Assembly: GCF_014646255.1 (NCBI RefSeq)
Contig: NZ_BMNC01000003.1
Span: 124,001 to 188,000, forward strand
Length of the DNA: 64,000 nucleotides
DNA from: Lentzea pudingi
GTDB taxonomy: Bacteria > Actinomycetota > Actinomycetes > Mycobacteriales > Pseudonocardiaceae
Direction: 5' to 3'
The notes under the pieces were generated by a model. It was not told the origin of the DNA. It was given only the letters and a program-made list of their open reading frames with translations, and made no database searches. Positions 35,332 through 43,662 of the stretch are shown one piece after another. Position numbers and translations under genes: made by a program. Position 1 is the stretch's first letter. The number at the start of each line of letters is the position of its first letter.

Positions 35332-36548
35332 AACGGTGTCGCGCCCACGCCGTGCAGGGCGACGCTGCCCAGGACGCACACGACCGTGATCGTCAGGATC
35401 GTGTCGGCGGCGTCCCCCACCGGCAGCCGGTTGAACGCGAGCAGGCCGAACACGATCGTCGTCGTGCCGCGCGGGCCCAGCGCGCCGACCAGCAGGCGTT
35501 CGCGGCGGCGCAGCCGTGAGCCGGTGAGGGCGAGGAACACGGGCCCGAGCCGGACCACGGTGAGCACGGCCGCGCAGAAGAGCAAGACCTGCCACGAGAC
35601 ACCCAGGTAGAACGTCAGCACGGCGGCGATGCCCACCACGAACCACATGGTCATCGTCAGCAGCCCGGTGACGTCCTCCAGCAGGTGCAGGTCGCTGTTC
35701 AACGCGTCCGTGCGCGCCTCGGCCCGTCCGGTGCGGACCCGGCGGGCCTTGAGCAGCCGGTGCACGTACCGGAAGGCGATGCCGCAGACGAACGACGCGA
35801 CGAAGCCGTTGCCGTCGATCGCGACCGTCGCGGTGTAGGTGAGCAGCGGCGCCAGCAGCACCGCGACGCGCGCGGACTGGTCGCTCACCCAGCCCGCCTG
35901 GTGCGCGAGGTCCATCAGCCAGCCGAGCAGGGCACCGATCACGACACCGGCCACCAGGGCCTTCACCGCGAACGGCAGCACCGTGGCCAGCGCCTCGAGC
36001 GGCGTGCGTTCCTGGGATTCGTCCCCGGCCAGGATCAGCGCGAACAGGAACAGCGGCGTCACGAGGCCGTCGTTGTAGCCGCTTTCGACGTTCAACGTGC
36101 CGCGCACCCGCACCGACAGCGCGCGGTCACGCACGACGCGTTCCGCCGGCGCGAAGTCGATCGGCACGGTCACGCACGCGATCAGCACCAGGACCGCCCA
36201 CGGCAGGGTGGGGAACAGCAGCCACCCCAGCACGGCGGCCACCGCGATGCTCACCGGCATGGCGATGAGCAGCACCCTCGCCACGAGCCCGGGGTAGGCG
36301 CCCCACAACCGGCCCGCGCGGACCTCCGTCGCGTCGACGAACAGCAGCACCGCGAGGATGATCTCGGCCGCGTGCTGCACCGACTCGGTGTTGAGACCCT
36401 CCGCGATGCCGGCCGGCTCGGACAACCCGACCGCGACCCCGGCGAGCACCATCACCAGCGGCGCGCCGAGCAGCCAGCGGTCCAGCCGGTTCGCGGCGAG
36501 CGACCTCACGACCATGGCGAACGCGGCGGCGAGCAACAGCGAGTTCAT
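35277..36548 (-). CDS. Na+/H+ (cation:proton) antiporter, CPA1-like
   Basis: The 423-residue membrane protein has about twelve helices. It contains the CPA segment TVPIDFAPAE (about 125-134), with an acidic residue in helix 5, and the arginine-bearing LGPRGTTTIVFGLLAFN (about 365-381). This places it in the NhaP/CPA1 superfamily, which exchanges Na+ or K+ for protons. It lacks the long regulatory C-terminal tail of some members. Its end overlaps the GNAT gene on the other strand by 55 bp. Confidence 0.88.
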   Translation of the reverse strand: MNSLLLAAAFAMVVRSLAANRLDRWLLGAPLVMVLAGVAVGLSEPAGIAEGLNTESVQHAAEIILAVLLFVDATEVRAGRLWGAYPGLVARVLLIAMPVSIAVAAVLGWLLFPTLPWAVLVLIACVTVPIDFAPAERVVRDRALSVRVRGTLNVESGYNDGLVTPLFLFALILAGDESQERTPLEALATVLPFAVKALVAGVVIGALLGWLMDLAHQAGWVSDQSARVAVLLAPLLTYTATVAIDGNGFVASFVCGIAFRYVHRLLKARRVRTGRAEARTDALNSDLHLLEDVTGLLTMTMWFVVGIAAVLTFYLGVSWQVLLFCAAVLTVVRLGPVFLALTGSRLRRRERLLVGALGPRGTTTIVFGLLAFNRLPVGDAADTILTITVVCVLGSVALHGVGATPFQRLLAKWNAGITKPDAR

Positions 36549-36697
36549 CCGCTCATATTGGCCTCCGTGTCCTAAGAGGACATCCGCAGGCGACCCGACG
36601 ATCGTCTGGACTCCGGCGATTCACCTAAACCGGAACGCGGCGCTGTACGTACACCCAGACATGAGCGGATCTCAGTCCGGTAACGAGAGGGCGCCAC

Positions 36698-37600
36698 ATG
36701 GGCAAACACCACGATGACAACCGCCGGGCCAAGGTGATCGCGGGCGCCATCGGGCTGGTCGCCGTGGCGATCACCGCCTCGACGTTCACGGCGAGCCAGG
36801 CGGCACCGGAGCAGCGCGCCGACCCCGCCCGGGCCACCGAGACGTTGCGCGAGAAGGCGTCCGTGCCGGGCACGGCGTGGGCCGTGAACCCGGCGACGAA
36901 CGAGGTCCTCGTCACCGCCGACAGCACGGTGACCGGCGCCAAGTGGGACAACCTGGTGTCCACGGTGAACTCCATGGGCTCCGGTGTGAAGCTGCAACGC
37001 ACCGCCGGCACGTTCCGGCTCTTCGCCGAGGGTGGTGACGCGATCTTCGCCGGCAACAACCGCTGCTCGCTCGGCTTCAACGTCGTGACGAACGACAACC
37101 GGCCCGCCATCCTCACCGCCGGCCACTGCACGGCGGCAGGCAGGCAGTTCTCCCTGACACCGGGCGGCAGGGCCGCCGCCACGGTCGCGCGCTCGACCTT
37201 CCCCGGCGCGGGCGACTTCGCCCTGCTCACCTACAACAACCGCGACACCGCCGCGCCCAGCGAGGTCGACACCGGCAACGGCCGCAAGGTGCGGATCCAG
37301 CGCGCGGCCGAGGCGCGGGTCGGCACGCAGGTCCAGCGCATGGGCAGCACGACCGGCCTGCGCGCCGGCCGGGTCACCGGCCTCAACGCCACCGTGAACT
37401 ACCCGGAGGGCCGCGTCACCGGCCTCATCCAGACGACCGTCTGCGCCGAGGGCGGCGACAGCGGCGGGCCGATGTTCACGGCCAACGGCAACGCGATCGG
37501 TCTCACCTCGGGCGGAAGTGGCGACTGCCGCCAGGGTGGCGTCACGTTCTTCCAGCCCGTCACCAGGGCGCTCGCCGCGGTCGGCGCGCGCATCCCCTGA
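36698..37600 (+). CDS. Secreted S1 protease, compact trypsin/streptogrisin-like
   Basis: The 300-residue protein starts at ATG 36698 after GAGAGGG. It has a long signal peptide or membrane anchor (about 11-35), a short propeptide (about 36-115), and a catalytic domain with His143 (TAGHC), Asp173 (GDFALL) and Ser255 (GGDSGGP). Cysteine pairs around CSLGF/GHC and VCAEGG match the alpha-lytic type. It carries no accessory domains, unlike the other proteases here. It is transcribed alone. Confidence 0.9.
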   Translation: MGKHHDDNRRAKVIAGAIGLVAVAITASTFTASQAAPEQRADPARATETLREKASVPGTAWAVNPATNEVLVTADSTVTGAKWDNLVSTVNSMGSGVKLQRTAGTFRLFAEGGDAIFAGNNRCSLGFNVVTNDNRPAILTAGHCTAAGRQFSLTPGGRAAATVARSTFPGAGDFALLTYNNRDTAAPSEVDTGNGRKVRIQRAAEARVGTQVQRMGSTTGLRAGRVTGLNATVNYPEGRVTGLIQTTVCAEGGDSGGPMFTANGNAIGLTSGGSGDCRQGGVTFFQPVTRALAAVGARIP

Positions 37601-37604
37601 CCCA

Positions 37605-37637
37605 GGCGGCGTCCCGCCTGCTCACGGGACGCGGCCT
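37605..37637 (+). terminator. Candidate terminator after the S1 protease
   Basis: The arms GCGTCCCG (37609-37616) and CGGGACGC (37625-37632) are perfect and extend outward with one mismatch. It begins 5 bp after the stop codon. Confidence 0.6.
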
Positions 37638-37725
37638 GATCCGGCGCCGCACGCGACGCGGTCCAGCAAGGTCCACCGCGCTGGAGGGTGTCGCGTGCGG
37701 TGTCGTTGTGCGCCAACGATGTCGC

Positions 37726-38397
37726 TCAGCGGCGCCAGACCGTGCCGCGGCGCTCGTACTCGAGGACGGTCTCGGTGCGCTGGGCCACCTCCGCGCCGAC
37801 GAACCGTTCGACCAGCCACAGCGCCACCTCCAGGCCCGAGGTGATGCCGCCGCCGGTGACCAGGTCGCCGTCGTCGACGACGCGGGCGTTGACCACCGTG
37901 GCGCCCTGGGCGGCGAGGTCGGCCTTGGCGCCGGAGTGCGTGGTCGCGTTGCGGCCCCTGGTGATCCCCGCCGCGGACAGGATCATCGTGCCGGTGCAGA
38001 TGCCGACCGGCAGTGCCTTCGACTCGGTCAGCCTGCGCAGGAACGCCCTGTCGCCGATCAGCTGGTGCACACCCGGTCCGGTCCGGTTGGCGTAACCACC
38101 TCCCGGCACCACCAGGACGTCCGCGTCGGCCGGCGACCAGGCGTTCGGCACCTTGACCTGCGTGCCGTACGTGCACGTCACGGTGCGCGGGCGGTCCGTC
38201 GAGACGAGCGTGCTGCGAAGGGCTCCGCTGATCTTGCCGGCCAGGCCGAGCACCTCGACGGGGGCGATGAAGTCCTGCTCCTCGACCCCGTCGAACATCA
38301 GCACCTGCACCCGCAACGGGCTCGCGGCGGTCGCGGTGGCGGTCGTGGTGAGTCCCAGTGAGAGCGCGGACGCGCGCAAGAAGGTTCGGCGTTCCAT
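37726..38397 (-). CDS. Tat-exported DJ-1/PfpI family protein
   Basis: The 223-residue protein starts at ATG 38397. It has a twin-arginine signal (RRTFLRAS then a hydrophobic stretch, residues 3-25), followed by a DJ-1/PfpI domain with the nucleophile-elbow cysteine in GICTGTMIL (about residue 134) and GGGITSGLEVALWLVERFVG near the C-terminus. That last segment is typical of the isonitrile hydratase and GATase-like AraC subgroup. Most relatives are cytoplasmic, so export is notable. Activity could be isonitrile hydration or glyoxalase/deglycase-like; neither is shown. Confidence 0.82.
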   Translation of the reverse strand: MERRTFLRASALSLGLTTTATATAASPLRVQVLMFDGVEEQDFIAPVEVLGLAGKISGALRSTLVSTDRPRTVTCTYGTQVKVPNAWSPADADVLVVPGGGYANRTGPGVHQLIGDRAFLRRLTESKALPVGICTGTMILSAAGITRGRNATTHSGAKADLAAQGATVVNARVVDDGDLVTGGGITSGLEVALWLVERFVGAEVAQRTETVLEYERRGTVWRR

Positions 38398-38523
38398 GGC
38401 TCACAGGTCGGTGGGGGAGCGCCTCCGGTTCCCTCGAAGGGATGAAGCCGGGAACTTCCCCGCGTCCCCGGCCGACCAGTGGACGGGTCACGCCGGACCG
38501 GTCATGCGTTCACCTGTCCGGCG

Positions 38524-39963
38524 TCACCGGGACACGGCCTGGGCGAAGGCGAACACGTGGTCCGGGTCGTACCTGGCGGCGACTTCCTTCAGCCGGGCGA
38601 GGTTGCCGCCGTAGTACGCCTGCGCCCACTGCGGCATCTGCGGGTCGATGTAGTTGACGTACCCGCCGTCGCCGACCAGCGCGCCGAGCCCGTCGCGGAT
38701 CGCCGCCAGCCGGCCGCGCGCCTCCTGCGCGGCCTCTGGCGGTGTCTTGAGGTAGATCTGCACGTTCGCGAGTGCCGTGCGGTGCGGGAACGCGGTCGCG
38801 TCCGGAGCGACCGCGGCCACCGCGCCGCGCAGGCCGTCGAAGATCAGGTAGGTCTCGTCCGACTGGCCCGCCAGCAGTGCCACGGCCTTCGCGGGATCGG
38901 CGATCGGCTCACGCACGATGCGCGACGACGCCACGGCGGACTCGCGGGTGATCGGGCCGCCCGCGAAGTACTGGACGGCCTCGGCGTAGGTCTGCGGCTG
39001 GACGAACCGCTGCGCCGGGGCCGGCAACCGGTTGACCAGCGCGGCGAGCTCACCGACCGATCCGACGAAGCACCCGCCGATCTTGCAGCTCGGCTGGGGC
39101 CCGCCGCGCACCACCACGTTGGACCAGAGTTCGTCCGGCGCCTCGGCGATCCACCCCTGCCACGCGCCGAGCGCGTCCGCCGCGTCCGGGTACGACAGCG
39201 AGAACACCGTGACGTCCGGCGCGGGCACGGTGGAGAACACGAACTCGGTGACGATCCCGAAGTTGCCGCCGCCGCCGCCGCGCAACGCCCAGAACAGGTC
39301 CGGCTCCTGCTGCGCGGACGCGGTGACCAACTGGCCGGACGCCGTCACCACCGTAGCCGACACCAGGTGGTCGCACGTCAGCCCGTACTTGCGCGACAGC
39401 ACGCCGATGCCGCCGCCCAGCGTCAGGCCCGCGACGCCGACGGACGGGCACGTGCCGGTCGGCAGGCAGCGGCCGGAGGCCAGCAGAGCCTTCGACACGT
39501 CCCCCAGAGCGGCACCGGACCCGATGCGCACCTGGTCACCCGGCAGGATCTCGACGCCGGCCAGCCCGCGCACGTCGACCTGCAGCCCACCGGCGGGCGA
39601 CGAGTACCCGGCATAGCTGTGCCCGCCGCTGCGGGCCGCGATGGCCGCGCGCCCACGAACGGCCTGAACGCACGCCTGCACGTCCGCGGCCGAGGTCACC
39701 TTGGCGACGGCGGCGGGTTTCTGGCCGTCCCACACGGGGTTGAAGCCCTGGTAGGCGAACCCGTCGTCGCTCGCCAGCACGAGCCGGCCGGACAGCTCGG
39801 AGCGCAGAGCGGTCCAGTCGGGCGGTCCACTCGGAACGGACGAACTGGACGGTGGCGGAACCGGGGGAGTGGGAGAACCGGGGGAGGAGCAGGCCGCGAG
39901 CGCCGCACCGGCACCGGCAAGCCCCGCGACCTTCAGAAACCTGCGTCGATCCACCCGGCCCAT
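38524..39963 (-). CDS. Tat-lipoprotein FAD-linked oxidoreductase (BBE-like)
   Basis: The 479-residue protein starts at ATG 39963 with a twin-arginine signal (RRRFLK) and a lipobox LAAC (Cys24 region), then a Ser/Pro linker. The FAD_binding_4 domain has the His-flavin motif RSGGHSYAGYS (about 111-121) and the Cys of TGTCPSVGVAGLTLGGG (about 169-185), as in bicovalent berberine-bridge-type enzymes. The C-terminal BBE motif (YVNYIDPQMPQWAQAYYGGNLARL) is present. Such enzymes oxidise alcohols, sugars or alkaloids with O2. This one probably acts outside the membrane. The substrate is unknown. Confidence 0.9.
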   Translation of the reverse strand: MGRVDRRRFLKVAGLAGAGAALAACSSPGSPTPPVPPPSSSSVPSGPPDWTALRSELSGRLVLASDDGFAYQGFNPVWDGQKPAAVAKVTSAADVQACVQAVRGRAAIAARSGGHSYAGYSSPAGGLQVDVRGLAGVEILPGDQVRIGSGAALGDVSKALLASGRCLPTGTCPSVGVAGLTLGGGIGVLSRKYGLTCDHLVSATVVTASGQLVTASAQQEPDLFWALRGGGGGNFGIVTEFVFSTVPAPDVTVFSLSYPDAADALGAWQGWIAEAPDELWSNVVVRGGPQPSCKIGGCFVGSVGELAALVNRLPAPAQRFVQPQTYAEAVQYFAGGPITRESAVASSRIVREPIADPAKAVALLAGQSDETYLIFDGLRGAVAAVAPDATAFPHRTALANVQIYLKTPPEAAQEARGRLAAIRDGLGALVGDGGYVNYIDPQMPQWAQAYYGGNLARLKEVAARYDPDHVFAFAQAVSR

Positions 39964-40004
39964 GGTGGCACGCCGTGATCAGCTCCGCACTCCGTGCCAC
40001 CACC

Positions 40005-40901
40005 TCAGGCGGACCGCGTGGCCAGCACGACCCGGCCGTGAGCGTTGCGGTGCCAGGCGTGCGCGACGTCGGCGAGCGGCACCACCTCGTGGTCGACGGT
40101 GAGCGCACCCGCTGCCGCGAACCGGGCGACCGCGGAGATGGCGTCGGCCCGTTGGTGCGAGGTCAGCTCGTTGTTCGTGTAACCGGTCAGCCGCAACGAC
40201 CTGCTGCGCAACGTGGACGAGGTGATCGGGCTCGTCTCGCCCGCCGACCCGCCGAGGTTCACCCACCGGCCACCCGGACGCAACGCCTGGGCGGCCGCGG
40301 CGGCGGGAGGCCCGAACAACGGGTCGATCAGCAGGTCGGCGCCCTGGGCGGCCTGGGCGACGTCCTCCAGCGCCACCACGACGTCCGCCCCCGCCCGTGC
40401 CGCGCGTTCGCGTCCCTCCGCCGAACGCACGGCGGCCACCACCCGTCCGGCACCGGCGAGGCGCGCGAGCTGGATCGCGGACTGACCGACCGCGCCGCAG
40501 CCGAGCACGACCACGGACTCGCCCGGTGTGAGCGAGCTCAACGCCCTGTGCGCGGCCACGGCCGACAAGCCGAGCGCGGCCATCACGACCGGGTCGACGT
40601 CCGGCAGGAAAACGAGGTCCTCCGGCCGCGCCAACGCCTTCTCGGCCATGCTCCCGTCGCCGGGAGCCATCCCCGCGCTGGTCGGGAACCACACGGCACG
40701 TCCGTCAACGGTGCCGATCCCTTGCACACCAGGAACATAAGGCGTCGCGGGCACGCCGAAGTACGACGTGCCGCTGGCGCACAAGCGGTCCAACGGTGTG
40801 ATGGGTGCGGCGAGGACGTCCACGACGACCTCGCCGGAAGGCTCGTCCCGGTCAACGAGCGACGGAGGCTGACCGGGACGAACGACTACTGCGGCGCGCA
40901 C
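40005..40901 (-). CDS. Zinc-type alcohol dehydrogenase/quinone oxidoreductase family protein
   Basis: GTG 40901 gives a 298-residue MDR-family protein beginning VRAAVVVRPG. It has an N-terminal GroES-like domain and a Rossmann domain with VVLGCGAVGQSAIQLA (about 145-160). The cysteines for zinc are absent, so it is probably a zinc-free quinone reductase-like member. The start lies within the end of the dioxygenase gene (16-bp overlap), making it the last gene of the five-gene IclR2 operon. A longer frame to 40937 would overlap further. A reductase after ring cleavage would make biochemical sense, but that is inference. Confidence 0.8.
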   Translation of the reverse strand: MRAAVVVRPGQPPSLVDRDEPSGEVVVDVLAAPITPLDRLCASGTSYFGVPATPYVPGVQGIGTVDGRAVWFPTSAGMAPGDGSMAEKALARPEDLVFLPDVDPVVMAALGLSAVAAHRALSSLTPGESVVVLGCGAVGQSAIQLARLAGAGRVVAAVRSAEGRERAARAGADVVVALEDVAQAAQGADLLIDPLFGPPAAAAAQALRPGGRWVNLGGSAGETSPITSSTLRSRSLRLTGYTNNELTSHQRADAISAVARFAAAGALTVDHEVVPLADVAHAWHRNAHGRVVLATRSA

Positions 40902-41752
40902 GGCTGCAAGACGAAGTCGTACACGGCCAGAACCCAAGGCACGGCGGAGCTGCCACCGTCCGGCGTCGGGCCGGGCGCGTGCTGCTCGAAGCTGACGACC
41001 AGCTCCTGCTTGGTGCCGAAGACGACGTCGCTGTCGAGGTACTCGGCGCCCTCCTCGAACAGGTGCGTGATCAGCGGCTCGAACCCCTCCGCGGTGAGCA
41101 GGAAGTGCACGTGCGCCGGCCGGAAGTGGCTGATCCCGGTCTGCCCGATCAACGCGCCGACCGGGCCGTCCATCGGGATCGAGTAGCCCTTGGGCGTGAT
41201 CGTGCGGACGCAGTAGGTGCCGTCCGGTTCGGCGTGGTACTTCGCTCGCAACCGCGCCTCGTCCACGTCGAGCTGCGCCTCGTACGCGCCCTCGGCGTCG
41301 GCCTGCCAGACGTCCAGCACGGCCCCGGCCACCGGCGTCCCGTCCAGCGACCGCACGGTCCCGGTGAAGTAGAGCGGGGTTCCGTCGACGTCGTCGGACA
41401 TGTCACCGCCGAACCCGAGCTCGGGGGAGCCGTCGATGTGGAACGGCCCGAGCACGGTCGCCGGAGTCGCACCCTCCTCGAACCGGTGGTTCATCTGCAC
41501 GACCAGCATGCTCAGCCCGAGCACGTCCGAGGCGAGGATGAACTCCTCGCGCTTCTCGTCGCTGATCTGCCCGGTCGCGGTGAGCCACTGGACGGCCGCC
41601 ATCCACTCGGCCTCCGTGAGCCGCACCTCGCGCGCGAAGTCGTGCAGGTGCCGGACCAGCGCGGTCATCAGCAGCGCGGTCCGCGGGTCCTTCGCGGTGG
41701 CCCAGCGCTGCTCCGCGAGCGCGGTGATGTTGTCCTCGGTGACGAGCTGCAT
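40886..41752 (-). CDS. Intradiol ring-cleavage dioxygenase (catechol/hydroxyquinol type)
   Basis: The 288-residue protein has an N-terminal dioxygenase dimerisation domain (about 1-95) and a catalytic beta-sandwich with likely Fe(III) ligands Tyr157, Tyr190 (YSIPMDGPVG), His214 and His216 (RPAHVHF). It matches the catechol 1,2-/hydroxyquinol 1,2-dioxygenase group, which split the ring between two hydroxyls to give cis,cis-muconate or maleylacetate. No muconate cycloisomerase or maleylacetate reductase is nearby, so the true substrate may be unusual. It starts 3 bp after the stop of the citryl-CoA lyase-like gene. Confidence 0.88.
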   Translation of the reverse strand: MQLVTEDNITALAEQRWATAKDPRTALLMTALVRHLHDFAREVRLTEAEWMAAVQWLTATGQISDEKREEFILASDVLGLSMLVVQMNHRFEEGATPATVLGPFHIDGSPELGFGGDMSDDVDGTPLYFTGTVRSLDGTPVAGAVLDVWQADAEGAYEAQLDVDEARLRAKYHAEPDGTYCVRTITPKGYSIPMDGPVGALIGQTGISHFRPAHVHFLLTAEGFEPLITHLFEEGAEYLDSDVVFGTKQELVVSFEQHAPGPTPDGGSSAVPWVLAVYDFVLQPCAPQ

Positions 41753-41755
41753 TGC

Positions 41756-42532
41756 TCACTCCTCGACAGGTGCGACGGACCTGGTGTTCTCGTCGACGGA
41801 AAGGAAGATCTCGTTGGCGACGGGGTTGCGCAGCTCCTCGGCGAGCTGCCCGATCAGGCCGGCGGTGCGAGCGAGCAACGCGAAGCCCCGCAACAGCTCC
41901 AGCGGCAGGCCGAGGTCGGCGAGCACCGCGCCGCACGTCCCCGCGCCGTTGAGCGGCAACGTCTTGCCGAGCACCTGCGGGTGCACCCGTCCGATCGCGG
42001 CGAACAACGAGAGGTGCGGGCCGACCAGGCCTTCCTCCTCGGCGATCTCGTAGAGCCGGGCGGTGCGGGGATCACCGTTCTTGTGCACGTGGTGGCCGAG
42101 TCCGGGGATCCGCGCTTTACCTTGCGCTTGCACGGTTTCCAGCGCGAGCGCGTCCCAGTCCTGCGACGGGTTGTCGCGCACGACCGCGTTCAGGAACCGG
42201 CCGGCGTCCTCGGTGACCCCGAGGAACCGCGAACCGCCGCCCAGCAGCCCGGCGGCGAGCGCGCCCTGCACGGAGTCGGGCGCGGACAGGAACGTCAGGC
42301 GGCTGACGATCGCGGTCGGCGTGAACCCGTGGTCGGCCAGCGCGGCCAGCACCGCCTCGAACAACCGCGTCTCACCGGGACTCGGCCGCCGCTGGGTGGC
42401 GAGCCAGAACGCCAGCTCGCCGAACCCGACGGTGCCCATCACGTCACGCGCGAGGTCCTTGCCCAGCAACGTGATCGTGTCGGGCGTGGACGCGCCCAGT
42501 GCGGTTTCGTAGACCGGTCGTTCGACCGTCAC
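41756..42532 (-). CDS. Citryl-CoA lyase/citrate synthase-like protein
   Basis: GTG 42532 overlaps the stop of the CoA-transferase gene. The 258-residue protein is a short citrate synthase-fold member with GLGHHVHKNGDPRT (about 143-156), matching the His region of citrate synthases, and a lone small helical domain, as in citryl-CoA lyase-type proteins. It lacks a full-length N-terminal citrate synthase domain. In an operon with a CaiB-type CoA-transferase it could cleave, or form, a carbon-carbon bond in an acyl-CoA. The substrate is unknown. Confidence 0.78.
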   Translation of the reverse strand: MTVERPVYETALGASTPDTITLLGKDLARDVMGTVGFGELAFWLATQRRPSPGETRLFEAVLAALADHGFTPTAIVSRLTFLSAPDSVQGALAAGLLGGGSRFLGVTEDAGRFLNAVVRDNPSQDWDALALETVQAQGKARIPGLGHHVHKNGDPRTARLYEIAEEEGLVGPHLSLFAAIGRVHPQVLGKTLPLNGAGTCGAVLADLGLPLELLRGFALLARTAGLIGQLAEELRNPVANEIFLSVDENTRSVAPVEE

Positions 42533-43662
42533 GCCTGCTCCTCCTTAAGCCAGCTCCGCAGTTCCTCGCCGTGTTCGTCGAGCAGCGGCGGCGGCAGCCG
42601 GTAGACCGCCGGTGTCTCCGAGAAGCGGATCGGGTGCCGCGTCGTCGGCACGTCCCCGACCACCACGACCGGGTCGAGCCCGAACCGTTCGGCCATCGCG
42701 AACCCGCCGTCGATCGTGTTGATCGGCCCGCACGGCACCCCGGCCGCCACGAGCAGGTCGAACCACTCGACGGCGCCACGGGTCCGCAGCCGTTCGACCA
42801 GCACCGGCCGCAGCTCCTCGCGGTGGCGGGTGCGGTCGGCGTTGCGGGCGAACCTGGGGTCGTCCGGCACCTCGGACAGCCCCAGCACCTCGCACAACCG
42901 CCGGAACTGGCCGTCGTTGGCGGCCGCGACGATCAGGTCGTTGTCGGCGGTCGGCAGCGGCTCGTACGGGAACACGCTGGGGTGCGCGTTGCCCATCCGG
43001 AACGGCACGACACCGCCCGCGACGTACGCCGAGCTGTGGTTCACCAGCCCCGTCAACGCGGACGACAGCAGGTTCACCTCGACGAGCTGGCCCTGGCCCG
43101 TCGCGTCCCGGTGGCGCAACGCGGCGAGGATGCCGATCACGGCGTGGTTGCCCGCCATCACGTCGAACACCGAGATGCCCGCGCGGTACGGCGGCCCGTC
43201 CGGGTCACCGGTCAGGCTCATCAGCCCGGAGATCGCCTGCACCATCAGGTCGTAGCCGGGGACGTGCTTGCCTTCACCAGAGCCGAAACCCGTGATCGAC
43301 GCGTAGACGACGCGCGGGTTGTCCGCACTGACGGACGCGTGGTCGAGACCGAACTTGGCGAGGCCGCCCGGCTTGAAGTTCTCGATCACCACGTCCGCGC
43401 GGCGGGCGAGCTCCCGTCCCAGTGCGGCGTCGTCCGGGTCGCGGAAGTCCAGGGCGATCGACCGCTTGCCCCGGTTGATCCCGAGGTAGTAGGTCGAGAC
43501 GTCCTCGCGCACGGGCGGTGTCCACGTGCGGGTCTCGTCCCCGGCCGGACCTTCGACCTTGACGACTGAGGCGCCCATGTCGGCCAGCAGCATGGTCGCG
43601 TACGGGCCCGCCAGCACGCGCGAGAAGTCGGCGACGAGCAGGCCTTCGAGTGGACCACCCAT
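42529..43662 (-). CDS. CaiB/BaiF family (class III) CoA-transferase
   Basis: The 377-residue protein starts at ATG 43662, which overlaps the amidohydrolase stop (ATGA). It begins with GLLVADFSRVLAGPYATMLLADMGA and has IENFKPGGLAKFGL and GYDLMVQAISGLMSLTG, including the catalytic-region Asp of the family. Class III transferases move CoA between carboxylic acids without a free acyl intermediate. It would activate an acid formed by the amidohydrolase branch for the following lyase. That is inference from gene order. Confidence 0.9.
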   Translation of the reverse strand: MGGPLEGLLVADFSRVLAGPYATMLLADMGASVVKVEGPAGDETRTWTPPVREDVSTYYLGINRGKRSIALDFRDPDDAALGRELARRADVVIENFKPGGLAKFGLDHASVSADNPRVVYASITGFGSGEGKHVPGYDLMVQAISGLMSLTGDPDGPPYRAGISVFDVMAGNHAVIGILAALRHRDATGQGQLVEVNLLSSALTGLVNHSSAYVAGGVVPFRMGNAHPSVFPYEPLPTADNDLIVAAANDGQFRRLCEVLGLSEVPDDPRFARNADRTRHREELRPVLVERLRTRGAVEWFDLLVAAGVPCGPINTIDGGFAMAERFGLDPVVVVGDVPTTRHPIRFSETPAVYRLPPPLLDEHGEELRSWLKEEQA

